Part shown: piece by piece, positions 39,229-39,734 of the stretch | How positions within the stretch are numbered: the stretch's first letter is position 1 | How the letters are laid out: each line of letters opens with the position of its first letter | DNA from: a bacterium | Lineage (GTDB): Bacteria; Patescibacteriota; Patescibacteriia; UBA1558; S5-K13 | Assembly (NCBI GenBank): GCA_021106915.1 | Contig: JAIOTH010000019.1 | Coordinates: 1-39,734, forward strand | DNA: 39,734 bases | Direction of reading: 5' to 3' | Program-made: the position numbers and the translations under genes | The notes under the pieces: model-generated | Seen by the model: only the letters and a program-made list of their open reading frames with translations | What the model was told of the DNA's origin: nothing | The model's database searches: none

Positions 39229-39283
39229 TAGTTGGTAGTTTGTAGTTTTTAGCTACCAACTAAAAACTACAAACTACCAACTA
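39229..39283. repeat. Perfect 24-bp inverted repeat between mraY and murD
   Basis: Left arm 39229-39252 begins TAGTTGGTAGTTTGTAG, the right arm 39260-39283 is its exact complement, and the loop is CTACCAA. No T run, so not a normal terminator. Confidence 0.85.
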
Positions 39284-39288
39284 AATTT

Positions 39289-39734
39289 ATGAATTTCAAA
39301 AACAAAAAAATTTTAATCATGGGTTTGGGGATTATCGGCAAGGGATTGAAAGATGCCTTATTTTTTTATGAACAAGGAGCAAGAGTGACAGTAACAGATT
39401 TAAAAACAGCTGATGAATTAAAAAAATCTACTGACATTTTAAAACAATATCCAGACATTAAATTACATCTTGGAGGTCATCAAAAGAGTGATTTTTTAGA
39501 TACTGATTTAATTGTCCGGAACCCAGCTATTCCTTCTAACTCTAAATTTTTAAAATTAGCTCAGGAAAATGATAAAAAAATTGTCATGGAAGATTCTTTA
39601 GCAGTAACTTTAACAGAAGCTCAGGTAATAGGAATCACTGGAACCAGAGGAAAGACAACTACTGCTACTCTAATTTATGAAATTTTAAAATTAGCTGGCA
39701 AAGATGTTTATTTATCGGGAAATATTAGAGGAAC
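39289..39734 (+). CDS. murD: UDP-N-acetylmuramoyl-L-alanine--D-glutamate ligase, N-terminal part
   Basis: 148 codons seen, C-terminus beyond the window. Begins MNFKNKKILIMGLGIIGKG. The N-terminal Rossmann-like UDP-binding domain is followed by the Mur ligase P-loop IGITGTRGKTTTATLIYEIL and LSGNIRG. MurD adds D-Glu to UDP-MurNAc-L-Ala in the cytoplasm. MurD is preferred over the other Mur ligases because of the NPAIPSNSKFLKLAQE segment, the mraY neighbour and the GNIRG loop. The start is the first ATG after the hairpin. Confidence 0.88.
   Translation, partial: MNFKNKKILIMGLGIIGKGLKDALFFYEQGARVTVTDLKTADELKKSTDILKQYPDIKLHLGGHQKSDFLDTDLIVRNPAIPSNSKFLKLAQENDKKIVMEDSLAVTLTEAQVIGITGTRGKTTTATLIYEILKLAGKDVYLSGNIRG

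Overview
The window looks like a chromosomal segment of a Candidate Phyla Radiation (Patescibacteria) bacterium, probably of the Parcubacteria/Falkowbacteria type. The grounds are very low GC, small and short-spaced housekeeping genes, weak or absent Shine-Dalgarno sites before most genes, very large cysteine-rich secreted proteins of no named family, and intergenic space filled with short palindromic and AT-rich dispersed repeats. The genetic code appears standard: ftsE ends in TGA, so this is not the TGA-as-glycine code. The lineage is inferred from style, not from a marker-gene tree.

Left part (1-16.2 kb), nearly all on the minus strand. Reading in the direction of transcription: leuS, a Bro-N protein, an MFS transporter, rsmA, a membrane-anchored protein with calcium-loop repeats, then a run of huge secreted Cys-rich proteins. 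The largest of these is cut by one in-frame TAA into 1218 and 914 residue pieces. The most striking gene is leuS. It encodes a 1240-residue leucyl-tRNA synthetase with two whole enzyme-like domains embedded around its editing domain: a Ham1/RdgB-like NTP pyrophosphatase and an RBBP9/YdeN-like serine hydrolase with an intact catalytic triad.

Middle part (16.2-26 kb). This holds a decayed chromate transporter, a LysM/M23 murein hydrolase whose reading frame begins well before the first standard start codon, tRNA-Lys(CTT) and tRNA-Arg(TCG) with a broken tRNA copy beside them, gmk, an RluD-type pseudouridine synthase, galU, an extracellular solute-binding lipoprotein, two small nucleases (GxxExxY and GIY-YIG) that share a leader sequence, and a Cys-rich protein fused to a VirB2-like two-helix membrane module.

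Right part (26-39.7 kb), nearly all on the plus strand. It holds lepA, a bacterial PH-domain protein, an SPFH-like membrane protein behind a near-perfect sigma-70 promoter, a divIC/ftsB-type protein, a parvulin foldase, ftsE-ftsX, rpmA (minus strand), two small envelope proteins, an Fe-S assembly set (iscU-like, nfu-like, nifS/iscS-like), and the start of a murein precursor cluster (mraY, then murD cut by the window end).

At least seven repeat types are interleaved with these genes. Several have inserted in frame into essential genes (leuS, rsmA, nfu-like), and one AT-rich type ends exactly at the start codons of unrelated genes on both strands. Strand composition also changes: the plus strand is C-rich over G to the left of about 23.5 kb and strongly G-rich over C to the right of about 26 kb.
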